From positions 915,771-979,770 of the forward strand of contig CP015195.1 of the NCBI GenBank assembly GCA_012221805.1: 64,000 bases of DNA. Reading direction: 5' to 3'. Shown piece by piece: positions 48,764 to 59,104 of this stretch (its first letter is position 1; every line of letters starts with the position of its first letter). Under the pieces are notes generated by a model. It saw only the letters and a program-made list of their open reading frames with translations, had not been told where the DNA came from and ran no database searches. Made by a program: the position numbers and the translations under genes. This DNA comes from Pasteurellaceae bacterium RH1A. Its GTDB lineage: Bacteria; Pseudomonadota; Gammaproteobacteria; Enterobacterales; Pasteurellaceae.

Positions 48764-49768
48764 ATGCAACTCGACCATCTCTTAGAAAAACTCTTTACCC
48801 ATCAAACCCTTAGCCAGGCTGAAAGCCATTTCCTCTTTGAACAGGTTATGCAGGGCCAGCTTTCCAATGAACAATTGGTTGGTGCGCTCATCGCCCTAAA
48901 AGTCCGTGGCGAAAGCATTGAGGAAATCACTGGGGCTGTTACTGCAACCCTAGCCAACGCCCAACCCTTCCCCCGCCCGGATTATGCCTTTGCTGATATC
49001 GTGGGCACAGGGGGGGATGGCCAGAACACCATCAATATTTCCACCGCCAGCAGCATTGTGGCTGCCACCCTAGGGCTTAAGGTGGCCAAGCACGGCAGTC
49101 GTAGCGTATCTAGCAAGACTGGAGCCAGTGATGTTTTATCCCAACTTGGGATTACAGTTGGGATGTCGGCTGAGACTGCCCGCCAGGCTCTGGATGAAAT
49201 CGGCCTGTGCTTCCTCTTTGCCCCTCATTATCACACTGGCTTTAAGCACGCCGTCCCCGTCCGTCAGGCCCTTAAAACCCGTACGCTCTTTAATATTCTA
49301 GGCCCATTGGTCAATCCTGCCCGCCCTAAACATCAGTTACTGGGTGTCTATTCGCCAGAGCTGATTAAGGTTTATGCCCAAACGGTGCAGAGCCTAGATC
49401 ACCAACACACTATCGTGGTACACGGTTCAGGCCTAGACGAAGTGGCTGTGCATGGCGAGACCCAGGTGGCAGAAATTGAGAATGGTGAGATCACTTATTT
49501 TACGCTTACGCCTGAAGATTTCGGCATTGAACGCCACCCAATCGAAGCCTTACGAGGCGGTGAGCCTGCCGAAAATGCCCAGAAAATCACGGCTCTCCTG
49601 CAAGGCAGGGGAGAAGCTGCCCATATTGATGCGGTGGCAGTCAATACGGCCATGTTGATGCGTTTATTCGGTGAAAGAGATTTGAAGGCCAATGTGGCCA
49701 AGGTCAAGGCCCTGCTTGTCACCGATCAGGCCTATCAAACCTTGCAGAAGTTGGCCCAGTATAAATAG
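48764..49768 (+). CDS. trpD: Anthranilate phosphoribosyltransferase
   Basis: 334 aa, full length. Adds the PRPP ribosyl group to anthranilate. PRPP-binding [19 protein letters not shown], then [17 protein letters not shown] and [12 protein letters not shown]. Follows trpG after a repeat-filled gap of 107 bp; ATAAGGAAAT precedes the ATG. Confidence 0.97.
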   Translation: MQLDHLLEKLFTHQTLSQAESHFLFEQVMQGQLSNEQLVGALIALKVRGESIEEITGAVTATLANAQPFPRPDYAFADIVGTGGDGQNTINISTASSIVAATLGLKVAKHGSRSVSSKTGASDVLSQLGITVGMSAETARQALDEIGLCFLFAPHYHTGFKHAVPVRQALKTRTLFNILGPLVNPARPKHQLLGVYSPELIKVYAQTVQSLDHQHTIVVHGSGLDEVAVHGETQVAEIENGEITYFTLTPEDFGIERHPIEALRGGEPAENAQKITALLQGRGEAAHIDAVAVNTAMLMRLFGERDLKANVAKVKALLVTDQAYQTLQKLAQYK

Positions 49769-49769
49769 A

Positions 49770-49798
49770 TTGACAAAAGCGGTTTAAAGCGCGATAAA
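49770..49798 (+). promoter_or_regulatory. Promoter of the toxin-antitoxin pair
   Basis: Perfect TTGACA (49770-49775), 17-nt spacer, GATAAA (49793-49798), starting directly behind the trpD stop. A small palindrome CTCTT-AA-AAGAG (49804-49815) follows and could be the antitoxin operator. Confidence 0.7.
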
Positions 49799-49823
49799 TA
49801 GGTCTCTTAAAAGAGGAAAATCT

Positions 49824-50078
49824 ATGCCAAGTCTTGTTTTAACCAACACGGTTGCCAGTATTACTGAACTCAAAACCAACCCCATGGCCACAGTTAATGC
49901 GGCCGCAGGCCAGGCTATCGCCATCTTAAACCGCAATGAACCTGCCTTTTACTGCGTTCCGCCAGCCATTTATGAATACCTGATGGAACTTGCTGATGAT
50001 GCCGAGCTGGCTAGGATTGTAGAAGAGCGGCAAGGCGAGGAAAGCTATCCTATCGATCTAGCGGACTTGCTCAAATGA
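49824..50078 (+). CDS. RelB/StbD-type antitoxin
   Basis: 84 aa. N-terminal Phd/RelB-like DNA-binding part (VASITELKTNPMATVNAAAG, then IAILNRNEPAFYCVPPAIYEYL) and an acidic C-terminal toxin-neutralising tail. Its stop overlaps the toxin start as ATGA, the usual coupling. It has its own promoter inside the trp operon and AGAGGAAAA before the ATG. Confidence 0.9.
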   Translation: MPSLVLTNTVASITELKTNPMATVNAAAGQAIAILNRNEPAFYCVPPAIYEYLMELADDAELARIVEERQGEESYPIDLADLLK

Positions 50079-50365
50079 CCTATGCCATTGAATTTATCCC
50101 TTCAGCAGAAAAAGAGTTTCGCAAGCTCGATCTCAGTTTAAGAAAGCAATTTGTCGAAAAACTGAAAGAACGGGCCCAAGCCCCTCGAGTACCCAGTGCC
50201 AAACTGCATGGTATGAAAGATTGCTATAAAATTAAATTACGCAATGCGGGCTATCGTTTGGTCTATCAAGTAATTGAGGAGCGTATTGTTGTGAAGGTAA
50301 TTTCTGTTGGCAAAAGAGAAGGTAATGCGGTTTATACCAAAGCTCAATCACGTTTAATATCTTAA
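50075..50365 (+). CDS. RelE/StbE-type mRNA interferase toxin
   Basis: 96 aa. RelE-fold toxin: MTYAIEFIPSAEKEFRKLD, the basic LHGMKDCYKIKLRNAGYRLVYQV core and C-terminal VVKVISVGKREGNAVY. Expected to cleave mRNA on the ribosome unless bound by the upstream antitoxin. All expected basic residues are present, so it is probably active. 11 nt before the GST gene, which may be co-transcribed. Confidence 0.9.
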   Translation: MTYAIEFIPSAEKEFRKLDLSLRKQFVEKLKERAQAPRVPSAKLHGMKDCYKIKLRNAGYRLVYQVIEERIVVKVISVGKREGNAVYTKAQSRLIS

Positions 50366-50376
50366 TAAGGACTGCC

Positions 50377-50985
50377 ATGCAACTCTACATCAACCCACCC
50401 AAATCCTCTTGGTCGCTGCGGGTCTGGGCCTTATGCCGCCAGCTTAATATCCCGATTGAAACCAAAATCGTGCGTTATTTAGCCGACAAAGACGCCCAAC
50501 GCCAGCAATTTTTGGTCTTTTCGCCCACGGCTAAAATCCCTGTTTTACACCATGAGGGCAGAACAATTTGGGACAGCCTGGCCATTGTGGAGTATTTGGC
50601 TGAGGATTTCCCTGCCATCTGGCCCCAGGACAAAACCGCTCGGGCCTGGGCACGCTCCGCCTGTGCTGAAATGCACGCAGGCTTTGCCCTTTTGCGGGAA
50701 ATTTGCGATTTTAAACCGCTTGAACGCATTCAACTGACCGAAATTTCCCCTGAACTTAAAAAAGAACTGGCCCGCCTAGATCAGCTTTGGCAGGAGGGCT
50801 TAAGCCGTTTTGGCGGCCCGTTTTTGGCAGGCAATGATTTTACGGCGGCCGATGCCTTTTTCCTGCCTGTGGCCGGCCGCATAGAAACCTATGGCCTAGA
50901 GGCCCATTTCAGCCCTCAATCCCTTGCCTACCAGCAAACCTTACTTGCCTTGCCTGCCTATCAAGCCTGGCTCAAATTGGGCTAA
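50377..50985 (+). CDS. Glutathione S-transferase family protein
   Basis: 202 aa. N-terminal thioredoxin-like domain (1-78) with SSWSLRVWALCRQLNIP, the GSH-binding TAKIPVLHHEG, and DSLAIVEYLAEDF. All-helical C-terminal domain (about 90-202) with GNDFTAADAFFLPVAGRI. Substrate unknown; it resembles the YfcF-type GSTs. Between the toxin gene and trpCF, so it is probably part of the extended trp transcript, though it has no known role in tryptophan synthesis. Confidence 0.85.
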   Translation: MQLYINPPKSSWSLRVWALCRQLNIPIETKIVRYLADKDAQRQQFLVFSPTAKIPVLHHEGRTIWDSLAIVEYLAEDFPAIWPQDKTARAWARSACAEMHAGFALLREICDFKPLERIQLTEISPELKKELARLDQLWQEGLSRFGGPFLAGNDFTAADAFFLPVAGRIETYGLEAHFSPQSLAYQQTLLALPAYQAWLKLG

Positions 50986-51024
50986 CAAGCGGGTCAAACA
51001 TCACATATTTTTACAAGGAATAGC

Positions 51025-52440
51025 ATGAACAGCCAACCAACCATCCTGCAAAAAATCGTCCAAGATAAGGCCCTCTGGGTTGCCGCCAAGCAGGCGGACT
51101 TTCCCTTAGAGAGCTTTATTGATGAGCTTAAACCCAGCGACCGTGATTTTTATGGCCAGCTTGCCCAGGGTTCTCACCAAGTCCCAGCCTATATTTTGGA
51201 GTGCAAAAAAGCCTCGCCTTCTAAGGGCTTGATTCGGGCGGATTTCGATTTGGACGGCATTGCCCAAACCTATAAAAACTATGCCTCGGCCATTTCGGTT
51301 TTGACCGATGAACAATATTTCCAGGGCGATTTTCGCTATATCAACCAAGTCCGCCAGCAGGTTACCCAGCCCATCTTGTGCAAGGATTTTATGATCTCGG
51401 CCTATCAGGTATATTTAGCTCGCTACCACCAGGCCGATGCCATTTTGCTTATGCTGTCGGTGGTGAGTGATGAAACCTACCGTGAATTGAGCCAACTGGC
51501 CCACAGCCTAGGCATGGGGGTGCTGACCGAAACCAGCACCGAGGCTGAATTTGAGCGAGCCTTGGCCTTGGGGGCGAAGGTGATTGGGGTCAATAATCGC
51601 AACCTGCATGATCTCTCCATTGACCTAGGCCGAACCGCCCGCTTGGTGCAGGAATACGCCAGCCAAATTCCACCAGAGGTGCGTTTAATCAGCGAATCTG
51701 GCATCCATTCCCATAAACAGGTGCAGGCTATCAAGCCCTTTGCTCACGGCTTTTTGATTGGCAGTAGCCTTATGGGCAGTGCCGATCTCAACTCTGCTGT
51801 GCGATCCATCATTTTCGGGGAGAATAAGGTCTGTGGACTGACTCGCCCGCAGGATGTGCAGGCGGCCTATGCCAACGGGGCCTTGTATGGCGGCTTGATT
51901 TTCGCTGAAAACTCCCCCCGCCAGCTCTCCCTCCGCCAAGCCCAAGAGCTGGTGGTGCAAGCTCCCCTACGTTATGTGGGAGTCTTCCAAAACCAAGCGG
52001 TCGAGTTTATCGAAAAAATGGCAAAACAGTTGGAGCTTTACGCCGTGCAGCTGCATGGCTCGGAAGATGAGCCTTTTATCGCTGAATTGGCTGAAAAACT
52101 GCCCAAGACCCAAATTTGGCAGGCTATTTCAGTAAGCACAAACGATTTGCAAATTTCTGCCCCAAATAACCCGCTTGTCAGCCGTTATGTCTTAGACAGT
52201 CGCACAGCCCAGCAACAGGGCGGCACAGGCCAGGCCTTTGATTGGTCACTTATTCCTGCTGAACTCAAGGATAAGGCCCTGCTTGCAGGCGGCATTAGCC
52301 TGGAAAATATCGATCAGGCCTTGGAGCAAGGCTGCCTGGGCGTGGATCTGAATTCGGGGGTGGAAAGTGGTAAGGGCGTTAAGGATGAGCAAAAGCTAAG
52401 AGAGATTTTTAAGAAAATAATCGCTTTTCCTTTATCATAA
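51025..52440 (+). CDS. trpCF: Bifunctional indole-3-glycerol phosphate synthase / phosphoribosylanthranilate isomerase
   Basis: 471 aa. TrpC half (about 1-260): [34 protein letters not shown] and [14 protein letters not shown]. TrpF half (about 265-471): [27 protein letters not shown] and [18 protein letters not shown]. Performs two consecutive steps of tryptophan synthesis, fused as in E. coli. Last gene of this operon; trpB and trpA are not here, consistent with the split trp genes of Pasteurellaceae. Confidence 0.96.
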   Translation: MNSQPTILQKIVQDKALWVAAKQADFPLESFIDELKPSDRDFYGQLAQGSHQVPAYILECKKASPSKGLIRADFDLDGIAQTYKNYASAISVLTDEQYFQGDFRYINQVRQQVTQPILCKDFMISAYQVYLARYHQADAILLMLSVVSDETYRELSQLAHSLGMGVLTETSTEAEFERALALGAKVIGVNNRNLHDLSIDLGRTARLVQEYASQIPPEVRLISESGIHSHKQVQAIKPFAHGFLIGSSLMGSADLNSAVRSIIFGENKVCGLTRPQDVQAAYANGALYGGLIFAENSPRQLSLRQAQELVVQAPLRYVGVFQNQAVEFIEKMAKQLELYAVQLHGSEDEPFIAELAEKLPKTQIWQAISVSTNDLQISAPNNPLVSRYVLDSRTAQQQGGTGQAFDWSLIPAELKDKALLAGGISLENIDQALEQGCLGVDLNSGVESGKGVKDEQKLREIFKKIIAFPLS

Positions 52441-52458
52441 GTAGGAGGGCATAAAAAC

Positions 52459-52498
52459 CGCCACTTAATTCGCTTAAGTGGCGTTTTGCTTTTTATTT
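52459..52498. terminator. Terminator after trpCF
   Basis: Perfect 10-bp stem CGCCACTTAA / TTAAGTGGCG followed by TTTTGCTTTTT, between convergent trpCF and nfsB. Confidence 0.85.
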
Positions 52499-53155
52499 CA
52501 CCCAAGTGACCATTTCACTTAAAGGTCTGCGGCTCTTCCTGGCAATTTCTTTAGAGCGATAACCAAAGGTCACTGCCACAGACACGCCATACTCTTCAGG
52601 GTTAAACAAGCCTTCTTGGGCCAGTACCTCATTCATTTGGGCATAGTTAAAGCCTTCAATCGGGCAGGAGTCAATGCCTACTGCCGCTGCACCTGTTAGC
52701 ATATTGGCCAAGGCAATGTAGGTTTGCTTGCAGGCCCAGTCAAAGAGAGCTTGTTGGCTATGGGCGATAGGTAGATCATTAACCTGGAAGTTCTCGTATT
52801 TTTCCAAGGCCTTTTGAATTTGTTCCTCATTTAACCCCTTACGCTTGGCAACCTCTAGCATAAATGGGGTGTCAAAACGGGCATTTTTCTTGGCTAGAAT
52901 AACCACTAGGTGGCTGCAATCGTCAATTTGGGTGGCCATGCCCCAGCTAAAGGGTTTTAATTTGTCCCGCAGGGCCTGGTTTTGGATAACTAAAAACTGC
53001 CAAGGTTCAGACCCCACCGAACTTGGCGACAGGCGGCCTAGTTCTAAAATATAGTTAAAATCCTCATCGCTGATTTTCTTGCTTGGGTCGTAGTAGCGGG
53101 TGGAGCAGCGTTGGCTGAAAACAGCCAACATTTGTTCTTTGGTGATTTGGGACAT
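52493..53155 (-). CDS. nfsB: NAD(P)H-dependent nitroreductase, NfsB type
   Basis: 220 aa from ATG 53155, with AAGGAAAA upstream; the frame opens seven codons earlier. FMN-binding residues in RCSTRYYDPSKKIS and LSPSSVGSEPWQFLVIQN; EGFNYAQMNEVL; C-terminal GVSVAVTFGYRSKE. Oxygen-insensitive reduction of nitroaromatics and quinones; physiological substrate unclear. 25 nt downstream of hemA on the same strand, so probably co-transcribed. Confidence 0.9.
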   Translation of the reverse strand: MSQITKEQMLAVFSQRCSTRYYDPSKKISDEDFNYILELGRLSPSSVGSEPWQFLVIQNQALRDKLKPFSWGMATQIDDCSHLVVILAKKNARFDTPFMLEVAKRKGLNEEQIQKALEKYENFQVNDLPIAHSQQALFDWACKQTYIALANMLTGAAAVGIDSCPIEGFNYAQMNEVLAQEGLFNPEEYGVSVAVTFGYRSKEIARKSRRPLSEMVTWVK

Positions 53156-53180
53156 GTGCTTTTCCTTATAAATCAAATAG

Positions 53181-54485
53181 TTAAGATTCTAATTTCAGGG
53201 CCTGTGAAAAACTTTGTAGGCCCTTTACATTGCCGTCTTTGGCCATGGCTTGCAGGGCCTGGGTGGGGCTGTGCAGCAGGTTATTGGTTAGTTTATAGCT
53301 GAGTTCATTCAGCACTTTTTCAGGCTCTTGGCCCTGTTGCAGGGCTTGCAGGGCCTTTTCCAAGAGGCCTTGGCGGCTGTCTTCGGCAGCCTGGCGGAAG
53401 CGTTTAATCAGGTCGCTGGATTGCTGCTGCTTGAGCCATTCAAAAAAAGCCTTGCATTCTTCTTCCACAATTTTAGCTGCTTCTTCTGCCGCCTGTTCCC
53501 GTTGGGCCAGGTTGCGTTGAATGATGTTTTGAAGGTCGTCCACACTGTAGGCATAAACGCCGTCTAGCTGGCCGGCTTGCTCGTCAATATCCCTTGGTAC
53601 AGCGATGTCGATGAGGAGCAGTGGGTCAAAATGGCGTTGCTTTTGGGCCGTTTCCACCATTTCCTTGCTGATTAAGAGATCGGGGCTGCCGGTGGAGCTG
53701 ATAACCACATCGGCCTGATTTAAGCCCACCTGCAAGGCACTCAAGGACAAAATCTGCATCGGGGCAACTTTTTCGGCCAGCATTTCAGCCCGCACCTGGG
53801 TGCGGTTGGCAATCATAATATTGGTGGCCCCGTGTTGAACCAGGTAGCGGGCCACCAGCTCAATGGTTTCACCCGCCCCGACCAGCAAGAAGCGGAGCTT
53901 GCCAAAGTTATCAAAAATCTGCCGGGCCAGGCCACAGGCCGCATAGGCCACGGACACAGCACTGCTGCCGATGTCGGTTTCCGACCGCACCCGTTTAGCG
54001 GTGGCAAAGGTTTTTTGGAAGAGGCGGGAGAGCTTGCTGGTAATTTGCAAACCATGGGCTTGGTGGAAGGCCTCGCTGTATTGGTAGGCCTGTTTGACCT
54101 GGCCTAAAATTTGCGGCTCGCCCAAGATGAGAGAGTCCAAGCCACAGGCTACCTTCATCAAGTGGCGGGCGGTGTCCATATTTTGCTTGAAGTAGAGGCA
54201 TTCCCGCAGCTCTTGGCGGTCTAGGCCATGGATTTCGGCAAACCAGTTAAAGCACTGTTCACGCCAGGCCTGATTGGCGGGGCTGTCTTCCTGAGGGGGG
54301 ATTTCCGAATGGTGGAAATAGAGTTCGGTGCGGTTGCAGGTGGATAAAATAACGGCACTTTCGGCAAGGTTTTGGGCGCGAATCTGCTCAAAGGCCAGCT
54401 CACGCTTGCTATCGACAAAGGCCACCTTTTCACGCAAGGCCACCGAAGCCGTTTTGTGATTGATGCCAAGTGCTAAAATCGTCAT
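53181..54485 (-). CDS. hemA: Glutamyl-tRNA reductase
   Basis: 434 aa. First committed step of C5-pathway haem synthesis: glutamyl-tRNA to glutamate-1-semialdehyde. Catalytic Cys50 in [35 protein letters not shown] domain with [16 protein letters not shown] and [11 protein letters not shown]-terminal dimerisation helices. Full length. Starts a small operon with nfsB; prfA/hemK do not follow. Confidence 0.97.
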   Translation of the reverse strand: MTILALGINHKTASVALREKVAFVDSKRELAFEQIRAQNLAESAVILSTCNRTELYFHHSEIPPQEDSPANQAWREQCFNWFAEIHGLDRQELRECLYFKQNMDTARHLMKVACGLDSLILGEPQILGQVKQAYQYSEAFHQAHGLQITSKLSRLFQKTFATAKRVRSETDIGSSAVSVAYAACGLARQIFDNFGKLRFLLVGAGETIELVARYLVQHGATNIMIANRTQVRAEMLAEKVAPMQILSLSALQVGLNQADVVISSTGSPDLLISKEMVETAQKQRHFDPLLLIDIAVPRDIDEQAGQLDGVYAYSVDDLQNIIQRNLAQREQAAEEAAKIVEEECKAFFEWLKQQQSSDLIKRFRQAAEDSRQGLLEKALQALQQGQEPEKVLNELSYKLTNNLLHSPTQALQAMAKDGNVKGLQSFSQALKLES

Positions 54486-54569
54486 TTTTCCCCACGAAAA
54501 CCCAAAATAAAAAGAGGGTTATTGTAATCAATCGGCCTGATTGGTGCAAATAATTGTGTTGATAGGCGG

Positions 54570-55013
54570 TTAAGCGAGCTTCTTGACCAAGAGAGTTATC
54601 CCATCCACCCTTTCCACCTCAACCACATCGCCTAGGGCAAAAGAACCGCCAGCCACCCGCCAAGTGGTGTCGCCAAACTTGCCTCGGGCTGTGCCGTTTT
54701 CTAGGATTTCCACAATGGTGCCCTTGGCGCCGATGAGGGCGCGTTCACGTTGGTTGAGCGGCTCGGTTTGGTCTGCTTGGAGGTCTTTCTTGTGTTGAAT
54801 TTTCCACCAAACCAGGCTGAAGGCGATGGCCAAGAGGGCAAAAATAATGGCTTGGGAGCCCAGTGCCAGTTCAGGCATCAGGTAACTTAAGCCCGCCACT
54901 ACCAAGGCGGCCAGCCCCCACCACATAATAAATACACCAGGAATGATGGCTTCTAAAATTAAGAGAACAAAGCCTGCACATAGCCAGGCTGTCCAAGCGG
55001 AAAACCAGTTCAT
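54570..55013 (-). CDS. NfeD-family membrane protein
   Basis: 147 aa. Three or four hydrophobic helices (about 8-75, with LILEAIIPGVFIMWWGLAAL) followed by an OB-fold C-terminal domain (about 90-147: ALIGAKGTIVEILENGTARG, VEVERVDGITLLVKKL). Partner of SPFH proteins; corresponds to E. coli YbbJ beside QmcA. AAAGGAG precedes the ATG. The 123 bp between it and qmcA contain an uptake sequence and a GGTTCGACAGGCTCACC word of repeat type (about 55055-55071). Confidence 0.9.
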   Translation of the reverse strand: MNWFSAWTAWLCAGFVLLILEAIIPGVFIMWWGLAALVVAGLSYLMPELALGSQAIIFALLAIAFSLVWWKIQHKKDLQADQTEPLNQRERALIGAKGTIVEILENGTARGKFGDTTWRVAGGSFALGDVVEVERVDGITLLVKKLA

Positions 55014-55136
55014 TTATTTCTCCTTTCTTTGGGGCAATGAAGTTCGGCTTATGGTTCGACAGGCTCACCAACCACCTCACTTTCTTTCATCATTACCCCA
55101 TAAATTTGCAAATTTTTCTTGAAATTCAACCGCTTG

Positions 55137-56057
55137 TTAGGCCTTCTTATCGCCCTTAAGCAATTCAGCAATACCAGCCACCGAGCCGATCAAATTACCG
55201 GCCTCAAGCGGCATAAGTACCACTTTGCTGTTGTCGGCAGAACCAATTTCCCGAATGGCCTCGGTGTATTTTTGGGCGATAAAGTAGTTGATGGCCTTGG
55301 TATCGCCTGAGGCAATGGCTTCAGACACCATTTGGGTGGCCTTAGCTTCGGCTTCAGCCGCACGTTCCCGGGCTTCAGCCTGCAAGAAGGCTTCCTGCCG
55401 TTCCCCTTCCGCCTTGAGAATACGGGCCTGTTTTTCCCCTTCGGCTCGGAGGATTTCGGCCTGACGGATACCCTCGGCTTCAAGAATATCAGCCCGCTTA
55501 TTCCGTTCGGCCTTCATTTGGGCGTTCATGGAATCGATCAGCTCCTTTGGCGGGCGGACATCACGAATTTCGATCCGAGTGACTTTTACGCCCCATGGGT
55601 TGGTGGCTTCATCAACAATGGTCAGCAGGCGGCTATTGATTAAGTCCCGCTGGGAGAGCATATCGTCCAAGTCCATAGAACCTAGCACAGTCCGCATATT
55701 GGTCATGGTCAGGTTGATAATAGCCTGATCCAAATAAGTCACCTCATAGGCCGCCCGGCGGGCATCAATAACCTGCACAAAGCAAACTGCATCAATGGAG
55801 ACGCTGGCGTTGTCCTTGGAAATCACCTCTTGTTCAGGAATATCCAAAACCTGCTCCATCATATTGATTTTACGGCCAATTCTGTCAATAAAAGGAACAA
55901 CAATATTTAAACCTGGTGTTAAGGTCTTGGTATAACGGCCGAAGCGTTCCACCGTCCAGTGGTAGCCCTGGGGTACGGTTTTGATGGTGGAAATTAAGAC
56001 AACCAGGGCCAAAATCACAAAGAAAATAGCGGGGGCGAAATCGAAGATTTCAAACAT
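55137..56057 (-). CDS. qmcA: SPFH/stomatin-like protein QmcA
   Basis: 306 aa from ATG 56057, with AAGGAG 7 nt upstream; an earlier in-frame start lacks a site. N-terminal membrane anchor (about 8-28), SPFH/band-7 domain (about 30-190, with [20 protein letters not shown] and [16 protein letters not shown]), then a charged helical segment rich in [17 protein letters not shown]. Forms oligomeric cages in the inner membrane and supports quality control with FtsH. Next to its NfeD partner. Confidence 0.93.
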   Translation of the reverse strand: MFEIFDFAPAIFFVILALVVLISTIKTVPQGYHWTVERFGRYTKTLTPGLNIVVPFIDRIGRKINMMEQVLDIPEQEVISKDNASVSIDAVCFVQVIDARRAAYEVTYLDQAIINLTMTNMRTVLGSMDLDDMLSQRDLINSRLLTIVDEATNPWGVKVTRIEIRDVRPPKELIDSMNAQMKAERNKRADILEAEGIRQAEILRAEGEKQARILKAEGERQEAFLQAEARERAAEAEAKATQMVSEAIASGDTKAINYFIAQKYTEAIREIGSADNSKVVLMPLEAGNLIGSVAGIAELLKGDKKA

Positions 56058-56161
56058 AGGCGGCTCCTTGAAGTTGGGGTGGAACAAATAAAGACTACTT
56101 GAAAGATAGGCCTAATGGCTTGAAATTTCAAGGGAAAATAAGGCTTTTTGTTAAATTTTTC

Positions 56162-56953
56162 CTAAGCTGGCCAAAAAATCTGGCTATTGGCCCAAATTTG
56201 TTCTGCGATCTGGTCTGAGCTTTCGCTTCGCAATTCACACAAGGCCTGAAAGCTAACCGCCAAGCGTTCTGGCCGGTTCATTTGGCCTTGGAAGCCAAAG
56301 ACAGGCATGTCAGGTGCATCCGTTTCCAAGAGCAGGCAGTCCAGCGGAAGTTTACTGATGGTTTGGCGGGTTTTGTTGGCTCTAGCATAGGTAATGGTAC
56401 CGCCCACGCCGATTTTGTAACCCAAATCGACAAAACGTTTGGCCTGATCATAACTGCCTGCAAAGCCGTGTACCACGCCAGTTTGGGGAAGACTAGCCCG
56501 TTTGAGGAAGGCATAAAGCTGTTCGTGGCTCTTGCGGCTGTGCAAATTAACTGGCAAGTTAAAGCGTTTGGCCAGGGCCAGTTGGGCTTCTAAAAAGTCG
56601 CACTGTTTTTGCCAGAGCGCTGGCGTGATAACCGCCTCCACTGCCCGCTCTAGGCCGATTTCGGCGATTGCTGTGCAGTGAGGATCCTTCTCTGCTAAAC
56701 GCCTTTCCAGCAATTCAAGATCGGCTAGTTTGTGCCTTTCAATATAAAGCGGATGCAGGCCCAGGCCATAGACAATATATTCAGGTTCTGCCCGGCTACA
56801 AGCGGTCACTTTATCGAAATTTTCTGCAAAAACGGCCACCACCAACATCCGCTCGACACGAGCAGCCTGAGCATTGTTAATGAGGCGAGAAAGGCTTTCA
56901 CCTGTGTCTTGGGCTAAGAAATCAAGATGGGTGTGGGTGTCGAAAAAGGGCAT
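56162..56953 (-). CDS. TatD-family metal-dependent hydrolase
   Basis: 263 aa. TIM-barrel amidohydrolase: metal ligands in FDTHTHLDF, conserved Glu in AIAEIGLE, LPVNLHSRKSHEQL, VHGFAGS and LLETDAPDMP. TatD enzymes act as 3'-5' DNases or D-aminoacyl hydrolases; this one is closest in feel to the YjjV branch, given GLGLHPLYIERH. Follows ruvC by 30 nt on the minus strand. Confidence 0.9.
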   Translation of the reverse strand: MPFFDTHTHLDFLAQDTGESLSRLINNAQAARVERMLVVAVFAENFDKVTACSRAEPEYIVYGLGLHPLYIERHKLADLELLERRLAEKDPHCTAIAEIGLERAVEAVITPALWQKQCDFLEAQLALAKRFNLPVNLHSRKSHEQLYAFLKRASLPQTGVVHGFAGSYDQAKRFVDLGYKIGVGGTITYARANKTRQTISKLPLDCLLLETDAPDMPVFGFQGQMNRPERLAVSFQALCELRSESSDQIAEQIWANSQIFWPA

Positions 56954-56983
56954 AATTTTCCTAATTTGATGGAGCCATCACTT

Positions 56984-57562
56984 TTACCCTTTCAACCTAA
57001 ACCGCCCCCGGCTATAGCGGGTTTTCATCAGGGCTAAAATCTGCTCCCGTTCACTGCTGACAGCCTGGCTACTCTGCTTAGCAACCGTCAGGGAATGTTG
57101 AATAGAATGGGCGTGGGTGATAGCGATGGCCAGGGCATCGGCGGCATCGGCCTGGGGCTTGTCGGACAGTTGCAAAATGCGGGTTACCATATCCTGCACC
57201 TGCACCTTGTCCGCTGAGCCAATGCCCGTTACGGTTTGTTTGACCAAGCGGGCGGCATATTCAAACACGGGTAAGTCCTGATTGACCGCAGCCACAATGG
57301 CTGTGCCACGGGCCTGGCCCAGCTTGAGGGCGGAGTCGGCATTTTTGGCCATAAAGACCTGCTCAATGGCGAACATATCTGGCTGAAACTGGGTAATGAT
57401 TTCGCTCACGCCAGCATAGATCTTTTTAAGCCGGCTAGGTAAGTCCTCCACCTGGGTACGGATGGCCCCGCTGCCCAGGTATTCCAAGTGCCGGCCCGTC
57501 TGACGGATAACCCCGTAGCCTGTGACCCGGGAGCCAGGGTCTATGCCTAAGATAATGGGCAT
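56984..57562 (-). CDS. ruvC: Holliday junction endonuclease RuvC
   Basis: 192 aa. Resolves Holliday junctions with RuvAB. RNase H-like fold with catalytic acids in [24 protein letters not shown] and [16 protein letters not shown]. The C-terminus is somewhat longer than E. coli RuvC (172 aa) and ends in basic RGRFRLKG. Its ATG overlaps the ftsY stop by one base, an unusual ftsY-ruvC coupling; ruvAB are not adjacent here. Confidence 0.96.
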   Translation of the reverse strand: MPIILGIDPGSRVTGYGVIRQTGRHLEYLGSGAIRTQVEDLPSRLKKIYAGVSEIITQFQPDMFAIEQVFMAKNADSALKLGQARGTAIVAAVNQDLPVFEYAARLVKQTVTGIGSADKVQVQDMVTRILQLSDKPQADAADALAIAITHAHSIQHSLTVAKQSSQAVSSEREQILALMKTRYSRGRFRLKG

Positions 57563-59040
57563 TAGGCTTCCTCGTGGCTAAAGAGGGCTTCGATAAATTC
57601 GTCCGCATTGAATTCCCGTAGGTCGTCAATTTTTTCGCCCACGCCGATGTAGCGGATTGGCAGCTTGAACTGGTCAGCAATGGCGAAAATCACTCCGCCC
57701 TTGGCTGTGCCGTCCAGTTTGGTCAGGGTAATGCCGGTCAGCCCCACTGCCTCATTAAAGAGCTTGGCCTGGCTAATGGCGTTTTGGCCGGTGCCTGCGT
57801 CTAGGGTCAGCATAATTTCATGCGGGGCGGTTTCATCGTATTTTTTCATGACCCGTACGATTTTCTTGAGCTCGTCCATCAGGTTATTCTTGTTCTGCAA
57901 ACGGCCGGCGGTGTCGGCAATGAGAACATCAATCCCCTTAGCAGAGGCTGATTGCATGGCATCGAAAATAACCGAGGCCGAATCTGCCCCTGTTGATTGG
58001 GCCACCACAGGAATATTATTGCGTTCGCCCCAAACCTGTAACTGCTCCACCGCCGCTGCCCGGAAGGTATCGCCAGCGGCCAACATAACCGATTTGCCCT
58101 CAGCCTGGAACTTGCGGGCTAATTTGCCGATGGTGGTAGTCTTACCCACACCGTTTACGCCCACCATCAAGATCACATAAGGTTTCTTGTCTTCCAAAAC
58201 CAGGGGCCGGGCCACGGGTTTGATCACCTCGCCCAGTTCAACCTTTAATTGTTGGTAGAGCAGGTCGGCGTCCCGTAACTGTTGTTTGCTGGCATGCTGG
58301 GTCAGGTTGTTGATGATTTTGGTGGTGGTTGGCATGCCCAAATCAGCCACTAGGAGCTGTTCCTCTAGCTCTTCAAAGAGCTCATCATCGATCTTCTTGC
58401 CTCGGAAGAAGTTGCGGAAGCCTGAGCCGATATTCTGTTTAGTTTTAATTAGCCCCTTGATTAAACGGCTGAAAAATCCCCCTTCACTAGGTTTTTCTTG
58501 GTAGTCGTCTGAAGTGCTTTCAAGTTCTTCTTCAGGTTCATTTGTAGGCTGGATATCCTTGCCCACCACTGGCTCAAGCTCCTCCACAAGATCAGATGAA
58601 GTATCTGAATGGTGGGCAGGGCTCTCACTTGCAAGATCTTCGGTGTTTTCAACCGCTTGTTCAGGCTCCTCTTCAAAAACCTGGCTGATTTCTTGGATTT
58701 TTTCTTCTACAAATTCTTGAATAGCTTCCGCCTTTTCTTCAACAAAATCAGCAGGCACTTCTAATTTTTGCTCGACCAAGGCTTGGACGGCTTCTGCTTT
58801 TTCCTCAATGGCTTCTTCAAGGGCCTGGGCTTCTTGCTCAAGAGCGGCTTCAACCTCTTCAATTTTTTCTTCTGCCTCTTGGGCAAACTCTTCAACTTTT
58901 TCTTTTAGATCTTGAGCAGGTTGCGTATTTTCTTGAATACCTGCTTCATTTTCTTGTACTTCAGGCTGGGCTTGGGCCTCTTCCTCTTTCTTGCCAAAAC
59001 CAAGCCAAGACCAAAACCCTTTTTTCTTTTTCTCTGACAT
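57562..59040 (-). CDS. ftsY: Signal recognition particle receptor FtsY
   Basis: 492 aa. N-terminal basic/aromatic start ([20 protein letters not shown]) and a long acidic, Glu/Ala-rich A domain (about 20-190), then the NG GTPase: [42 protein letters not shown] and [14 protein letters not shown]. Docks SRP-ribosome complexes at SecYEG. ftsE and ftsX, which follow in many relatives, are missing; ruvC follows instead. Divergent from rsmD. Confidence 0.97.
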   Translation of the reverse strand: MSEKKKKGFWSWLGFGKKEEEAQAQPEVQENEAGIQENTQPAQDLKEKVEEFAQEAEEKIEEVEAALEQEAQALEEAIEEKAEAVQALVEQKLEVPADFVEEKAEAIQEFVEEKIQEISQVFEEEPEQAVENTEDLASESPAHHSDTSSDLVEELEPVVGKDIQPTNEPEEELESTSDDYQEKPSEGGFFSRLIKGLIKTKQNIGSGFRNFFRGKKIDDELFEELEEQLLVADLGMPTTTKIINNLTQHASKQQLRDADLLYQQLKVELGEVIKPVARPLVLEDKKPYVILMVGVNGVGKTTTIGKLARKFQAEGKSVMLAAGDTFRAAAVEQLQVWGERNNIPVVAQSTGADSASVIFDAMQSASAKGIDVLIADTAGRLQNKNNLMDELKKIVRVMKKYDETAPHEIMLTLDAGTGQNAISQAKLFNEAVGLTGITLTKLDGTAKGGVIFAIADQFKLPIRYIGVGEKIDDLREFNADEFIEALFSHEEA

Positions 59041-59104
59041 AATTTGCTCTCTTAATCATGAATAACGTAAAATGCCCGCTAGTTTACCATTGAATAGAAA
59101 GACT

